Positions 36,069-45,126 of a DNA stretch of 58,172 nt are shown piece by piece (the stretch's first letter is position 1; every line of letters begins with the position of its first letter). The notes beneath the pieces are model-generated. The model ran no database searches. It saw nothing but the letters and a program-made list of their open reading frames with translations, and was not told the DNA's origin. Both the position numbers and the translations under genes were made by a program. Source of the DNA: Oscillospiraceae bacterium (GTDB taxonomy: Bacteria; Bacillota; Clostridia; Oscillospirales; Acutalibacteraceae); NCBI GenBank assembly GCA_022487055.1, contig JAKVJJ010000009.1:1-58172 (forward strand). Direction: 5' to 3'.

Positions 36069-38129
36069 ATGATTAGACGCTATTCATTCGGACATCCGTT
36101 TCAGACGGATGCGGTGGTGAAGAGCCTGCCACCAATACATGAGCCAGTGCCATATTTTACGGTGGAGAATGATGGTTGCACGCTTGCTTGCCCGCTCAGC
36201 AGCGACACGATTGTTTATGGCTTGGGTGAAACCGTGCGCGGCATCAACAAACGCGGCTGGCACTACTGCAGCAGCTGCTCGGACGAACCACAGCATACGG
36301 AGGGCAAACAGTCCCTGTATGCGTCGGACAATTTCCTGCTGCTGGTGGGAAAAGAGCAGATGTTCGGCGTATTTCTGGATTATCCCGGGAAAGTCGATTA
36401 TGACATTGGCTACACCAATATGAACCATATGGCGGTGACGGTGGGAAATGCCGACTATGACCTTTATATCATAGACGGCAAAAGTGCAGAGGACATCGTG
36501 CATCAGTTCCGTGGATTGATTGGCAGAAGCTATATTGCGCCAAAGTGGGCTTTTGGCTATGGCCAGAGCCGCTGGAGCTATTACAGCGAAGATGAAGTAC
36601 GCGAAGTGGTGCAGAAGCATCGGGAAAATCATGTGCCGCTCGACATGGTGTACCTTGATATTGATTATATGGACCATTACAAGGATTTTACCCTGAATGA
36701 CAAAGCCTTTCCGGATTTTGCTGATTTTGTGCAGGAAATGCGGCGGCAGAATATTCACCTTGTGCCGATTATTGATGCTGGTGTGAAGCAGGAAAAAGGC
36801 TATGACGTCTGTGACGAGGGACTGGAAAACGACTATTTCTGCAAAAAAGCGGACGGCACTCCTTTTGTGGGCGCGGTCTGGCCGGGCAAAGCTTATTTTC
36901 CGGACTTTTTAAATCCGGAGGTGCGCGCGTGGTTCGGCGGAAAGTACCGTTTCCTGCTGGATAAAGGCGTTGACGGATTTTGGAATGATATGAATGAGCC
37001 GGCGCTGTTCTACTCGGAGGACGGACTGAAATCTGCCTTTGCGGAGATGAAAAAGCTGGAAGGCCAGAATCTGGATATGGATAAGGTTAACTATTTCCGC
37101 GGGCTGGTCACTGGTTTGTCAAATAATCCGAAGGACTATGAGAGTTTCTACCATAATTGCGGCGGAGAGCGGGTGCGTCATGACAAGATTCACAACCTTT
37201 ATGGCTATGAGATGACGCGTTCCGCCGGGGAAGCCTTTGAGAAATACTGCCCGGATAAACGGGTGCTGATGTTCTCCCGTTCCTCTATGGTGGGAATGCA
37301 CCGTTACGGTGGCGTCTGGACGGGTGACAACTGCTCTTGGTGGAGTCATTTGCTGCTGGAAATTCAGATGATGCCGTCCTTGAGTATGTGCGGCTTCCTG
37401 TATTCCGGTGCGGACATTGGCGGTTTTGGGGATAACACCACGGCCGACCTGCTTCTGCGCTGGATTGCCTTTGGTGTCTTTACCCCGCTTATGCGAAACC
37501 ATTCCGCACTGGGTACCCGCTGCCAGGAAGTTTACCGCTTCCCAGAGGCACTGCCGGTATTTCGGAACCTGATTAGCATTCGCTATGCACTGCTGCCGTA
37601 TCTTTACAGTGAATATATGAAAGCCGCACTGCAGGATACGATGTATTTTAAACCGCTGGCATTCGTCTATCCGCAGGACAAGGACGCTGCACGGGTACAG
37701 GACCAGCTCATGCTGGGAGACGAATTGATGGTGACACCGGTTTACACACAGAATGCTGTGGGCAGGACGGTCTATTTGCCGGAGCCGATGAAACTGGTAC
37801 GGATGCATTCCGCACAGGAAATTTGGACGGAACAGATGGGAAAGGGCTATCACTATATTTCGATTGCGCTGGATGAGGTTGTCTTTTTCCTGCGTTCAGA
37901 CCGGATGATTCCTCTTGCAATGGGCGGAGAGAGTGTGCCGGAGGTCGACTTTGGTGATTTGACGCTGCTTACCAATGTGCAACACTGTGCCACTTATCAA
38001 TATTACAGCGATGACGGTTGCAGCAAAGATTATGACAACCCGAAAAATCGTACCTGCATTACGATGAAAGCTGACGGTACGGTTTCTACAGAAGGACAGC
38101 TTCCGGTAAAACTCAATGTAAAGAGATAA
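36069..38129 (+). CDS. alpha-glucosidase (GH31)
   Basis: 686 residues, no signal peptide, so cytoplasmic. After an N-terminal beta-sandwich, the (beta/alpha)8 barrel carries KWAFGYGQSRWSYYSEDEV, VYLDIDYMDHYKDFT, the catalytic nucleophile Asp in FWNDMNEPALF and the acid/base Asp in WTGDNCSWW, then FTPLMRNHSALGTRCQE. These are GH31 hallmarks. It releases glucose from the non-reducing end of alpha-glucosides such as maltose or isomaltose. AGGAGG precedes the ATG. It follows two permease genes, so imported oligosaccharides are hydrolysed inside the cell. An alpha-xylosidase activity is possible but the context favours alpha-glucosides. Confidence 0.9.
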   Translation: MIRRYSFGHPFQTDAVVKSLPPIHEPVPYFTVENDGCTLACPLSSDTIVYGLGETVRGINKRGWHYCSSCSDEPQHTEGKQSLYASDNFLLLVGKEQMFGVFLDYPGKVDYDIGYTNMNHMAVTVGNADYDLYIIDGKSAEDIVHQFRGLIGRSYIAPKWAFGYGQSRWSYYSEDEVREVVQKHRENHVPLDMVYLDIDYMDHYKDFTLNDKAFPDFADFVQEMRRQNIHLVPIIDAGVKQEKGYDVCDEGLENDYFCKKADGTPFVGAVWPGKAYFPDFLNPEVRAWFGGKYRFLLDKGVDGFWNDMNEPALFYSEDGLKSAFAEMKKLEGQNLDMDKVNYFRGLVTGLSNNPKDYESFYHNCGGERVRHDKIHNLYGYEMTRSAGEAFEKYCPDKRVLMFSRSSMVGMHRYGGVWTGDNCSWWSHLLLEIQMMPSLSMCGFLYSGADIGGFGDNTTADLLLRWIAFGVFTPLMRNHSALGTRCQEVYRFPEALPVFRNLISIRYALLPYLYSEYMKAALQDTMYFKPLAFVYPQDKDAARVQDQLMLGDELMVTPVYTQNAVGRTVYLPEPMKLVRMHSAQEIWTEQMGKGYHYISIALDEVVFFLRSDRMIPLAMGGESVPEVDFGDLTLLTNVQHCATYQYYSDDGCSKDYDNPKNRTCITMKADGTVSTEGQLPVKLNVKR

Positions 38130-38138
38130 AAAAGTTTA

Positions 38139-38171
38139 CCTTCCGGTTTTGTGCCGGAAGGCTTTTTTTAT
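38139..38171 (+). terminator. terminator of the alpha-glucoside operon
   Basis: CCTTCCGG and CCGGAAGG pair around TTTTGTG, followed by CTTTTTTTA. Confidence 0.88.
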
Positions 38172-38260
38172 CCGGAAAATTCGGGAAAACACACAAATTC
38201 GGGTGGAAATAGAAATTTGTGATATACTAAAAGAAGTATGGAAGGAAATGAGGAAATAGG

Positions 38261-40255
38261 ATGACAGAACAACCGGCAATGACAGCCTTGGGTATTCTTG
38301 CTCATGTGGATGCGGGAAAGACCACACTGGCGGAACAAATTCTGTGCCAATCTGGTGCACTGCGGCAGGCGGGCAGAGTGGACAGCCAAAATACACTGCT
38401 GGACCATGCGGAGATTGAACGTACCCGCGGCATCACAGTATTTGCTGATGAGGCATCTTTTGTATTTCGCGGCCGACCGTTTACCTTGTTGGACACACCC
38501 GGCCATGTGGATTTTTCCGGCGAAATGGAGCGCTGTCTCTCGGTGATGGACTGTGCGGTATTGGTGGTCAGCAGCGTCGAGGGAGTCCAGAGTCACACAC
38601 GGACGCTCTGGCATCTGCTGCAGAAACGAAAAATTCCGATCATGCTGTTTCTGAGTAAGACAGACCGCGCTGGTGCACATCCGGAGGAACTGCTGCGGGA
38701 ATTCCGCACACGACTTGGCATCCCCTGTGTGGATTTTACCCACAGTCTGCATGAGGATGGAAGCATGACAGATGCCGCTGCTGAAGATGTGGCAGAGCTG
38801 GAAGATGTGTTATTGGCAAAGTATCTGAATACAGGCTACATACCGGAAGAATGGCTGACAGCGGCACAGGCGCTCTTTTCCGCGTGCCGAATGGTTCCTG
38901 TATTCTCCGGTTCTGCGTTGGCAGGAGAAGGTGTTGCACAGCTTTTAAATGGCCTGTTCTGGCTGACGAAACCTTTTTCCGGTTGCACACAAGCACCCTT
39001 TGCGGCAAAAGTCTATAAAATCCGGCATGACAGCGGTGGCAGAGTGGCCTTTCTGCGTATCACAGCGGGCAGTCTGCACCCGAAGGACAGGATTGTGGTG
39101 CCGGGAGAAGCCGCTGAGCCGGAGAAATGCAACGAGCTGCGTGTCTATCAGGGAGGGAAGTATACACTGGCCAAACAGGCGCTGCCGGGCGATTTGTGTG
39201 CGGTTACCGGTGTACAGTCCCTGCGCCCCGGTGATACCGCAGGGCAAGGGGCTGTGTGTGGGCAGAAATACGCTTTGCAGCCCATGCTTTCCGCGCGGGT
39301 ATTGTTTGACAGCGGCATTCCGGCAAAGACTGTGCTGAAGGATATGCAGGAACTGGAGGATGAGGAGCCTTTGCTGCACATCCGCTGGAATGAACCGCTG
39401 CAGGAACTGGAAGTGCAGGTGATGGGACGTATCCAGCTTGAAGTGCTGGCACAACTTATGCAAGAACGCTTTCAGATTCCGGTGTCATTCGGCAGGTGCG
39501 CGGTGCTGTACCGTGAAACGATAGCGTCGCCTGTGGTGGGATGCGGCCATTTTGAGCCGCTTCGGCACTATGCGGAGGTGCATCTGCTGCTGAAGCCGGG
39601 TGCGCCGGACAGTGGCATTACTTTTGAAAGCCAGTGCTCACAGGACGTTCTGGCGGAAAACTGGCAGCGGCTGATTTGCACCCATGTGCTGGAAAAAGAA
39701 CACCGCGGCGTGCTGATAGGCGCTCCGCTGACGGATGTGCATATGGTACTGCTTTCCGGCCGGGCGCACCTGAAACACACTGAGGGCGGTGATTTTCGGC
39801 AGGCAACTTACCGTGCGGTGCGGCAGGGACTGATGCAGGCGCAAAATGTTCTGCTGGAACCGTGGTATCAGTTCACGGCGGAAATAGAACTGCCGCTTGC
39901 CGGAAAGGTGATTGCGGATGTGCAGAGAATGCACGGAACCTGTGAACCGCCGGAGATTTCCGGGGAGCAGGCCGTGGTGCGCGGATGTGCGCCGGTTTCA
40001 GAGATGATGGACTATCCGATGCAGGTGACGGCATTTACCAAGGGCCGGGGCAGCATCAGTCTTGCGTTTGACCGTTACCGTCTCTGCCACAATGCGCAAG
40101 AGGTCATTTCACAGGCTGCCTATCAGCCGGAGCGTGATGTGGAAAATACGCCAGGCTCTGTGTTTTGCTCACATGGCGCGGGGTATCCGGTTCCATGGCA
40201 GGAGGCTTGTGCACATATGCATTTGCCGGTGGAAACACTGCCACAGAAAAATTGA
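38261..40255 (+). CDS. Tet(M)-like ribosome-associated GTPase (EF-G superfamily)
   Basis: 664 residues, slightly longer than Tet(M) (about 640). The G domain is intact: ILAHVDAGKTTL (G1), RTRGITVF (G2), LDTPGHVDFSGE (G3), while G4 reads LSKTD instead of NKxD. Domains II, III and V follow the ribosomal-protection order. In domain IV the region aligned with the Tet(M) loop YSPVSTPADF reads RAHLKHTEGGDF, and the C-terminus extends with NTPGSVFCSHGAGYPVPW. By family it binds ribosomes and hydrolyses GTP. Because of the divergent loop, tetracycline protection is doubtful; a housekeeping translation role is possible. It stands alone between the GH31 terminator and the pot operon. Confidence 0.78.
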   Translation: MTEQPAMTALGILAHVDAGKTTLAEQILCQSGALRQAGRVDSQNTLLDHAEIERTRGITVFADEASFVFRGRPFTLLDTPGHVDFSGEMERCLSVMDCAVLVVSSVEGVQSHTRTLWHLLQKRKIPIMLFLSKTDRAGAHPEELLREFRTRLGIPCVDFTHSLHEDGSMTDAAAEDVAELEDVLLAKYLNTGYIPEEWLTAAQALFSACRMVPVFSGSALAGEGVAQLLNGLFWLTKPFSGCTQAPFAAKVYKIRHDSGGRVAFLRITAGSLHPKDRIVVPGEAAEPEKCNELRVYQGGKYTLAKQALPGDLCAVTGVQSLRPGDTAGQGAVCGQKYALQPMLSARVLFDSGIPAKTVLKDMQELEDEEPLLHIRWNEPLQELEVQVMGRIQLEVLAQLMQERFQIPVSFGRCAVLYRETIASPVVGCGHFEPLRHYAEVHLLLKPGAPDSGITFESQCSQDVLAENWQRLICTHVLEKEHRGVLIGAPLTDVHMVLLSGRAHLKHTEGGDFRQATYRAVRQGLMQAQNVLLEPWYQFTAEIELPLAGKVIADVQRMHGTCEPPEISGEQAVVRGCAPVSEMMDYPMQVTAFTKGRGSISLAFDRYRLCHNAQEVISQAAYQPERDVENTPGSVFCSHGAGYPVPWQEACAHMHLPVETLPQKN

Positions 40256-40309
40256 AATAGTCAATGAGGAAACAAGAGAATAAATGAGAATATGAGAGAA
40301 AATTCACTC

Positions 40310-40335
40310 GATTTCAATGAATTCTCATGGAAATC
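40310..40335. promoter_or_regulatory. palindrome upstream of the pot promoter
   Basis: GATTTC and GAAATC, with inner ATGA/TCAT pairing, form a 26-base imperfect palindrome ending 32 bases before the -35 box. It is a candidate site for a regulator such as the XRE-cupin protein encoded after the operon (inference). Confidence 0.4.
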
Positions 40336-40366
40336 AAAGGAATATGACGATTTTTCCAAAAAATCA

Positions 40367-40395
40367 TTGACAAAATGGAGAATAAACATTATTAT
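40367..40395 (+). promoter_or_regulatory. potABCD promoter
   Basis: TTGACA (40367) and TATTAT (40390) are 17 bp apart. The predicted leader is about 170 nt long. Confidence 0.75.
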
Positions 40396-40410
40396 ATCAT
40401 TTGTTGCGTT

Positions 40411-40566
40411 TGCATCTGACAAATGCCCGGTGCCGTTTTGCTGCCGCAGCCTTTTTGGCCATTGACTGCGAAAAATCCTTTGCGGGGCGCAGTAAAGATA
40501 CAGCACTGGGGGTGGCGTTTAACCATGCCTGGCTCAGCGTAACTAAATCACCGCAAAGGGGATGCA
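40411..40566 (+). promoter_or_regulatory. structured leader RNA before potA
   Basis: TGCATC (40411) can close on GATGCA (40561), enclosing about 145 nt. Inside, ACTGCG (40464) pairs with CGCAGT (40490), and CCTTTGCGG (40480-40488), which lies in that loop, is perfectly complementary to CCGCAAAGG (40551-40559). The last overlaps the AAAGGGG ribosome site of potA. Pairing would hide the ribosome site, as in a riboswitch or other cis-regulator. I cannot match it to a known class. Confidence 0.5.
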
Positions 40567-40572
40567 TTTTTA

Positions 40573-41727
40573 TTGGAAAAAGAACCAATCATTGCACTGA
40601 AAGACATCGCTGTGGCATTCGACGGCGAACCGGTACTGCAGAACTTCAGCCTGAGTATCCGTGACGGAGAATTTGTCACCCTGCTGGGGCCTTCCGGCTG
40701 TGGCAAGACCACAACTCTGCGGATTATCGGCGGTTTTGTCATGCCGGACAAAGGCGATGTCTTTTTTAACGGAAAGAGAATCAATGATGTGCCGCCGTAT
40801 AAGCGGGAAGTCAACACAATTTTTCAGAAGTACGCACTGTTTCCGCATCTGAATGTGTATGACAACGTCGCTTTTGGAATGCGCATCCACAAGCGGCCGG
40901 AAAAAGAGATTCACACGGCAGTGAAAGAGATGCTGGACATGGTAAATCTTCGCGGCTTTGAGCATCGCAATGTAGATAGACTCTCCGGTGGGCAGCAGCA
41001 GCGGGTTGCCATTGCGCGGGCACTGGTCAATCACCCGAAAGTTTTGCTGCTGGATGAGCCGCTGGGCGCATTGGACATGAAGCTGCGCAAAGATATGCAG
41101 GTCGAGCTGAAAAAGATACAGCAGCAGACGGGCATTACCTTTCTGTTTGTCACCCATGACCAGGAGGAAGCACTCTCTATGAGTGATACGGTGGTTGTGA
41201 TGGACAACGGCTGCATTCAGCAGATTGGCACACCGCAGGACATTTATAATGAGCCCAAAAATGCCTTTGTTGCGGACTTTATTGGGGAATCTAATATTAT
41301 AGACGGCACTATGCGCGAAGATTTTCTAGTGGAGTTTGCCGGGTGCAAATTCAAGTGCGTGGACAAGGGTTTCCGCAAAGACGAACCAGTCGATGTGGTC
41401 ATTCGTCCGGAGGACATTGATGTGGTCGCGCCGGAGGACAGTCCGCTGCATGGGGTTGTCACCAATGTGACTTTTAAAGGTGTGCACAATGAGATTATTG
41501 TGGATGTACACGGCTTCAAGTGGATGGTGCAATCCATTCATTATACCGGTGTCGGGGAACGTATCGGGCTGGAAATCGGGCCGGACGACATTCACATTAT
41601 GCATAAGTCCCGTTATTCCGGTTCCTTTGGTGATTACAGCACCTTCAGCGATGAGATGGAGGAGGACATCATGACCACCGAAGAAGCGGAGGAAGCCGAT
41701 GAGGCAAAGCAGGAGGCAGCGGAATGA
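40573..41727 (+). CDS. potA: spermidine/putrescine ABC transporter ATP-binding protein
   Basis: 384 residues starting at TTG, 11 bases after AAAGGGG. Walker [16 protein letters not shown]-loop [12 protein letters not shown], signature [16 protein letters not shown], Walker [13 protein letters not shown] and H-loop [10 protein letters not shown] are intact. The C-terminal TOBE domain (about 280-360) is followed by an acidic tail rich in Glu and Ala. The order potA-potB-potC-potD, each start overlapping the previous stop by ATGA, identifies a polyamine importer. Its leader RNA can fold over the ribosome site. The acidic C-terminal tail is unusual but of unknown meaning. Confidence 0.95.
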   Translation: MEKEPIIALKDIAVAFDGEPVLQNFSLSIRDGEFVTLLGPSGCGKTTTLRIIGGFVMPDKGDVFFNGKRINDVPPYKREVNTIFQKYALFPHLNVYDNVAFGMRIHKRPEKEIHTAVKEMLDMVNLRGFEHRNVDRLSGGQQQRVAIARALVNHPKVLLLDEPLGALDMKLRKDMQVELKKIQQQTGITFLFVTHDQEEALSMSDTVVVMDNGCIQQIGTPQDIYNEPKNAFVADFIGESNIIDGTMREDFLVEFAGCKFKCVDKGFRKDEPVDVVIRPEDIDVVAPEDSPLHGVVTNVTFKGVHNEIIVDVHGFKWMVQSIHYTGVGERIGLEIGPDDIHIMHKSRYSGSFGDYSTFSDEMEEDIMTTEEAEEADEAKQEAAE

Positions 41728-42539
41728 AGGCAAAAAGAGCACTGCTTCCTTATCTCATATGGATGCTTCTGTTTACCGTCGTGCCCATGTTTATGGTGCT
41801 GTTCTTTGCATTCACCGATAAAGCTGGGACATTCACACTGGAAAATATGCGGCAGGTGGGACAGTACAGCAATGTGTTTCTGCGCTCCATTTGGCAGGGC
41901 GCCTTGGCCACGGTTATTTGTCTGCTGCTCAGTTATCCGTTGGCATACAGCATTGCACACATGAAGTTTAAGACGCAGAATGTGATGATCATGCTGGTGA
42001 TGCTGCCCATGTGGATGAACTTCCTGCTGCGCACCTACTCATGGATGACGCTGCTGGAGGATAACGGCATTCTCAATAATCTGTTCGCGGCGCTGGGACT
42101 GCCGCGCGTGCATATGATTAACACTGCCGGCGCTGTGGTGCTGGGCATGATTTATAATTACATTCCCTATATGATTCTGCCGCTTTACACAGTGCTGACT
42201 AAGATAGACAACTCTGTGCTGGAGGCCGCACAGGACTTGGGTGCCAACAAAGCGCAGGTCTTTGCCCGGGTGACACTGCCCATGAGTATGCCGGGCATTA
42301 TTTCCGGCATTACGATGGTGTTTGTGCCGGCAGTCAGCACCTTCATCATCAGCAAAATGCTGGGCGGCGGCGGAAACCTGCTGATTGGCGATGTGGTGGA
42401 GATGCAGTTCCTTGGCTCTGCTTATAACCCGAATCTCGGTTCTGCCATTTCGCTGGTGCTGATGGTGCTCATTATTATCTGCATGGGCATTATGAACCAG
42501 TTTGATGATGACGATGAAAGAGGGGCGATGATGATATGA
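41724..42539 (+). CDS. potB: spermidine/putrescine ABC transporter permease
   Basis: 271 residues with six helices. [23 protein letters not shown] opens the protein, and the EAA loop [23 protein letters not shown] is the PotB/PotH type. It overlaps potA and potC by four bases each. With PotC it forms the membrane channel for polyamines. Confidence 0.94.
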   Translation: MKAKRALLPYLIWMLLFTVVPMFMVLFFAFTDKAGTFTLENMRQVGQYSNVFLRSIWQGALATVICLLLSYPLAYSIAHMKFKTQNVMIMLVMLPMWMNFLLRTYSWMTLLEDNGILNNLFAALGLPRVHMINTAGAVVLGMIYNYIPYMILPLYTVLTKIDNSVLEAAQDLGANKAQVFARVTLPMSMPGIISGITMVFVPAVSTFIISKMLGGGGNLLIGDVVEMQFLGSAYNPNLGSAISLVLMVLIIICMGIMNQFDDDDERGAMMI

Positions 42540-43363
42540 AAACAGTTTCCAGAATTTATATGGTGCTGATTTTTCTGTTTTTGTATGCGCCCATTTTTGT
42601 GCTGATTCTCTTTAGCTTTAATGATTCCTCTGCCATGAGCCGCTCGGTCTTTTCCGGCTTTTCCCTTCGCTGGTACAGCAGGCTTTTTCAGGACCGACTG
42701 ATTATGGAGGCCTTGGGCAACACCCTGGTGATAGCGGTCGTTGCTGCGGCGGTTTCCACCGTACTGGGCACTGCTGGTGCTATTGGAATCGGCAGCCTGA
42801 AAAATAAATGGATGCGCCGTGTCACCATGAACGTTACCAACCTGCCGATGGTCAATCCGGAGATTGTCACCGGTGTTTCCATGATGCTGCTGTTTGTCAT
42901 TTCCACGCGTGCAGTTGGTGCAAACCTTGGTATGGGTAGCCTGATTATTGCCCACATCACATTTTGTCTGCCCTATGTCATCATGTCTGTGCGTCCGAAG
43001 CTGATGCAAATGGACCCGCATTTGTATGAAGCGGCGCAGGACTTGGGGTGTGCGCCGACCAGTGCTTTCTTTAAGGTTGTCCTTCCGCAGATTACACCGG
43101 GCATTATTACCGGTGCCATTATGGCATTCACGCTTTCTATTGATGATTTTGTCATTAGTTATTTTACAAGCGGCACCACACAGACTCTGCCGATATTTAT
43201 TTATTCTATGACCAGAAAACGTATTAGCCCGGAAATCAATGCGCTTTCCACAGTGCTGTTCGCGGCGATTCTGGTGCTGCTGATTGTTGTGAACGCACGC
43301 CAGTCTGTTATTACGGATAAGGCTGCCCGGCTGCAGTCAGAGGCAGAGGAGGCAGAAGCATGA
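42536..43363 (+). CDS. potC: spermidine/putrescine ABC transporter permease
   Basis: 275 residues with six helices. FLYAPIFVLILFSFNDS near the N-terminus and LYEAAQDLGCAPTSAFFKVV (EAA loop) followed by SIDDFVISYFTSG are classic PotC/PotI segments. The gene overlaps its neighbours by ATGA. A short acidic tail resembles that of PotA. Confidence 0.94.
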   Translation: MKTVSRIYMVLIFLFLYAPIFVLILFSFNDSSAMSRSVFSGFSLRWYSRLFQDRLIMEALGNTLVIAVVAAAVSTVLGTAGAIGIGSLKNKWMRRVTMNVTNLPMVNPEIVTGVSMMLLFVISTRAVGANLGMGSLIIAHITFCLPYVIMSVRPKLMQMDPHLYEAAQDLGCAPTSAFFKVVLPQITPGIITGAIMAFTLSIDDFVISYFTSGTTQTLPIFIYSMTRKRISPEINALSTVLFAAILVLLIVVNARQSVITDKAARLQSEAEEAEA

Positions 43364-44550
43364 AGCGTATGATTGCTGCTCTTTTGTCTGTGCTGACACT
43401 CTGCGGCATGATGGTTCCGGCCTTTGCCGCGGATAAAAAATCCACACCAAATGCCGGTGTGACCATCAATGTCTACAACTGGGGCGAATACATTAGCGAC
43501 GGTTCGGACGGCACAATGGATGCCAATGCCGAGTTTACCAAACGCACCGGTATTCGGGTGAATTACACCACATTTGACACCAATGAGTCCATGTATTCCA
43601 AGCTATCAGGCGGCGGCGCGGAATACGATGTGATTTTTCCGTCCGATTATATGGTGAACAAATTAATGAAGCAGGGAATGCTGGAGAAGCTCGACTTCAA
43701 CAATATTCCGAATTTTCAGTATATCGACAAACAGTACCGCAATCCAAAGTATGATCCGGACAATGCTTACTCTGTGCCCTACACATGGGGTGTGGTAGGA
43801 ATTTTCTATAATAAAAAGTATGTAAAACCCGAGGAAACCGAGTCCTGGGATATTCTCTGGAACAAAAAATATGCGGGCAAAATTCTGATGTTTGATAATC
43901 CGCGGGATGCTTTCGGCATTGCGCAGAAAAGACTCGGAATTTCCTATAACACCACGGATACCAATGATTGGGAAGCGGCTGCGGCACTGTTAAAAGAGCA
44001 GAAACCGCTGGTACAGGCATATGTGATGGATCAGATTTTTGATAAAATGGATTCCGGTGAAGCTTGGGTGGCCCCCTATTATGCGGGAGATGCCGCTACT
44101 TTGGTGGGAAAAAACAAAAATATCGGATTTACAATTCCCACCAAACAGGGTACAAACTTTTTTGTAGATACCATGTGCATTCCCAAAGGCAGCAAACATA
44201 AGGCGGCAGCAGAAGCTTATATCAACTTTCTGTGCGACCCGAAAGTATCTGCCGCAAATCTGAGCTATATTGGCTATTCTACTCCGGAAACAGCCGCCAA
44301 AAAGCTGCTGCCGGAAGAAGTTACTTCCAATCCCATTTATTATCCACCGCAGTCTATTTTAGATAAATCCGAGGTTTTCACCGACCTGCCGGACAGTACC
44401 AATACCCTGATAGACGGTTTGTGGGCTGAAGTAAAAATGGGAGGCGCAGGGGATACCACAACCTTAATTGCGGTGCTGTGCGCGTTTCTGGTTCTGTATA
44501 TCGGAATTGTGATTTACAAAAAGCGAAAACGCAAAAAAGAGATGGAATAA
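43360..44550 (+). CDS. potD: spermidine/putrescine-binding protein with C-terminal membrane anchor
   Basis: 396 residues. The N-terminus is a cleavable signal peptide (ending PAFAAD) rather than a clear lipobox. The mature part follows PotD: INVYNWGEYISDGSDG, FPSDYMVNKLMKQGMLEKLD, PYTWGVVGIFYNKKYV and PYYAGDAATLV. Unusually the protein ends with a hydrophobic helix (TTTLIAVLCAFLVLYIGIVI) and a basic KKRKRKKEME tail, so it is predicted to be held in the membrane by its C-terminus instead of a lipid. It is the last gene of the operon and captures polyamines for PotABC. Confidence 0.92.
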   Translation: MKRMIAALLSVLTLCGMMVPAFAADKKSTPNAGVTINVYNWGEYISDGSDGTMDANAEFTKRTGIRVNYTTFDTNESMYSKLSGGGAEYDVIFPSDYMVNKLMKQGMLEKLDFNNIPNFQYIDKQYRNPKYDPDNAYSVPYTWGVVGIFYNKKYVKPEETESWDILWNKKYAGKILMFDNPRDAFGIAQKRLGISYNTTDTNDWEAAAALLKEQKPLVQAYVMDQIFDKMDSGEAWVAPYYAGDAATLVGKNKNIGFTIPTKQGTNFFVDTMCIPKGSKHKAAAEAYINFLCDPKVSAANLSYIGYSTPETAAKKLLPEEVTSNPIYYPPQSILDKSEVFTDLPDSTNTLIDGLWAEVKMGGAGDTTTLIAVLCAFLVLYIGIVIYKKRKRKKEME

Positions 44551-44553
44551 TAT

Positions 44554-44588
44554 AAAAAGGCATCGCCAGCGCAGCGGTGCCTTTTTAT
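44554..44588. terminator. terminator of the pot operon
   Basis: AAAAAGGCA and TGCCTTTTT pair with an inner CGC/GCG around CAGC. It can also stop the convergent small gene. Confidence 0.85.
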
Positions 44589-44590
44589 AT

Positions 44591-44833
44591 TTAATGGAAA
44601 CTGTGGTCTTCCTTGCGCTCTTTCTGCAGGCCATTTGGAACTTTGTTTTCTGGTTTTGGAATACCGTAAAGTTCCGTGTAGGACTCTGCCTCAGCTTCGG
44701 AAGTTGGAGGAGCCATAATCAAACCGGTGCATTCCTGAGAAGAAACAACATTGTTCACGTCATTCAGATAGTCGTCTGAGTAACCGAGCAAATCTTTGTC
44801 CTGCTGCACATCGTTTTGTGATTTTTTTACCAT
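44591..44833 (-). CDS. small conserved-looking hypothetical protein, 80 aa
   Basis: A hydrophilic, soluble protein with no Cys-metal motif or membrane helix. It starts MVKKSQNDVQQDKDLLGYSD at the ATG 44833 with AAGGAG about ten bases upstream; the longer frame is less well signalled. SDDYLNDVNNVVSSQECTGLIMAPP is the best-formed block and the C-terminus is basic. It is a single gene between the pot terminator and an AT-rich gap. I do not recognise a family with a known function. Confidence 0.6.
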   Translation of the reverse strand: MVKKSQNDVQQDKDLLGYSDDYLNDVNNVVSSQECTGLIMAPPTSEAEAESYTELYGIPKPENKVPNGLQKERKEDHSFH

Positions 44834-45061
44834 AACGCTGCATCTCCTTCCACGCATTATTGTGCTTCAGAAAGCAGCAACTAGCCATGATAAATATTTC
44901 CTCATCTGAAACAAGTTTCTTTAACAGAACTTTTTTGCCTTTCAAACGACAACTAACTTGTGCAAAAATTCTAATTCTATATAAAATACGATCTATTTTC
45001 TATGATATCAGAGCAAATCAGGAAATAAAATGTAAATATTTGAAAAAAATTACATAAATTG

Positions 45062-45090
45062 TTGACATTCTTTGAATAGCAGATTATTAT
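45062..45090 (+). promoter_or_regulatory. promoter of the XRE-cupin gene
   Basis: TTGACA (45062) and TATTAT (45085) are 17 bp apart, about 30 bases before the start codon. ATGTAA...TTACAT (about 45030-45055) just upstream is a possible operator. The remaining gap from 44858 is AT-rich without a gene. Confidence 0.75.
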
Positions 45091-45126
45091 GATATTGATT
45101 TGGCAAGACAGGGAGGTAAGTTGTCT

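Noticed and set aside
38261-40255. Acquired tetracycline-resistance gene
   Set aside because: No mobile context, altered G4 motif and a different domain IV loop. It is kept as a Tet(M)-like GTPase of unknown role.
40401-40664. 87-codon plus-strand frame in the pot leader
   Set aside because: No ribosome site, starts at TTG on the predicted transcription start, and runs out of frame into potA. The RNA-structure reading is preferred.
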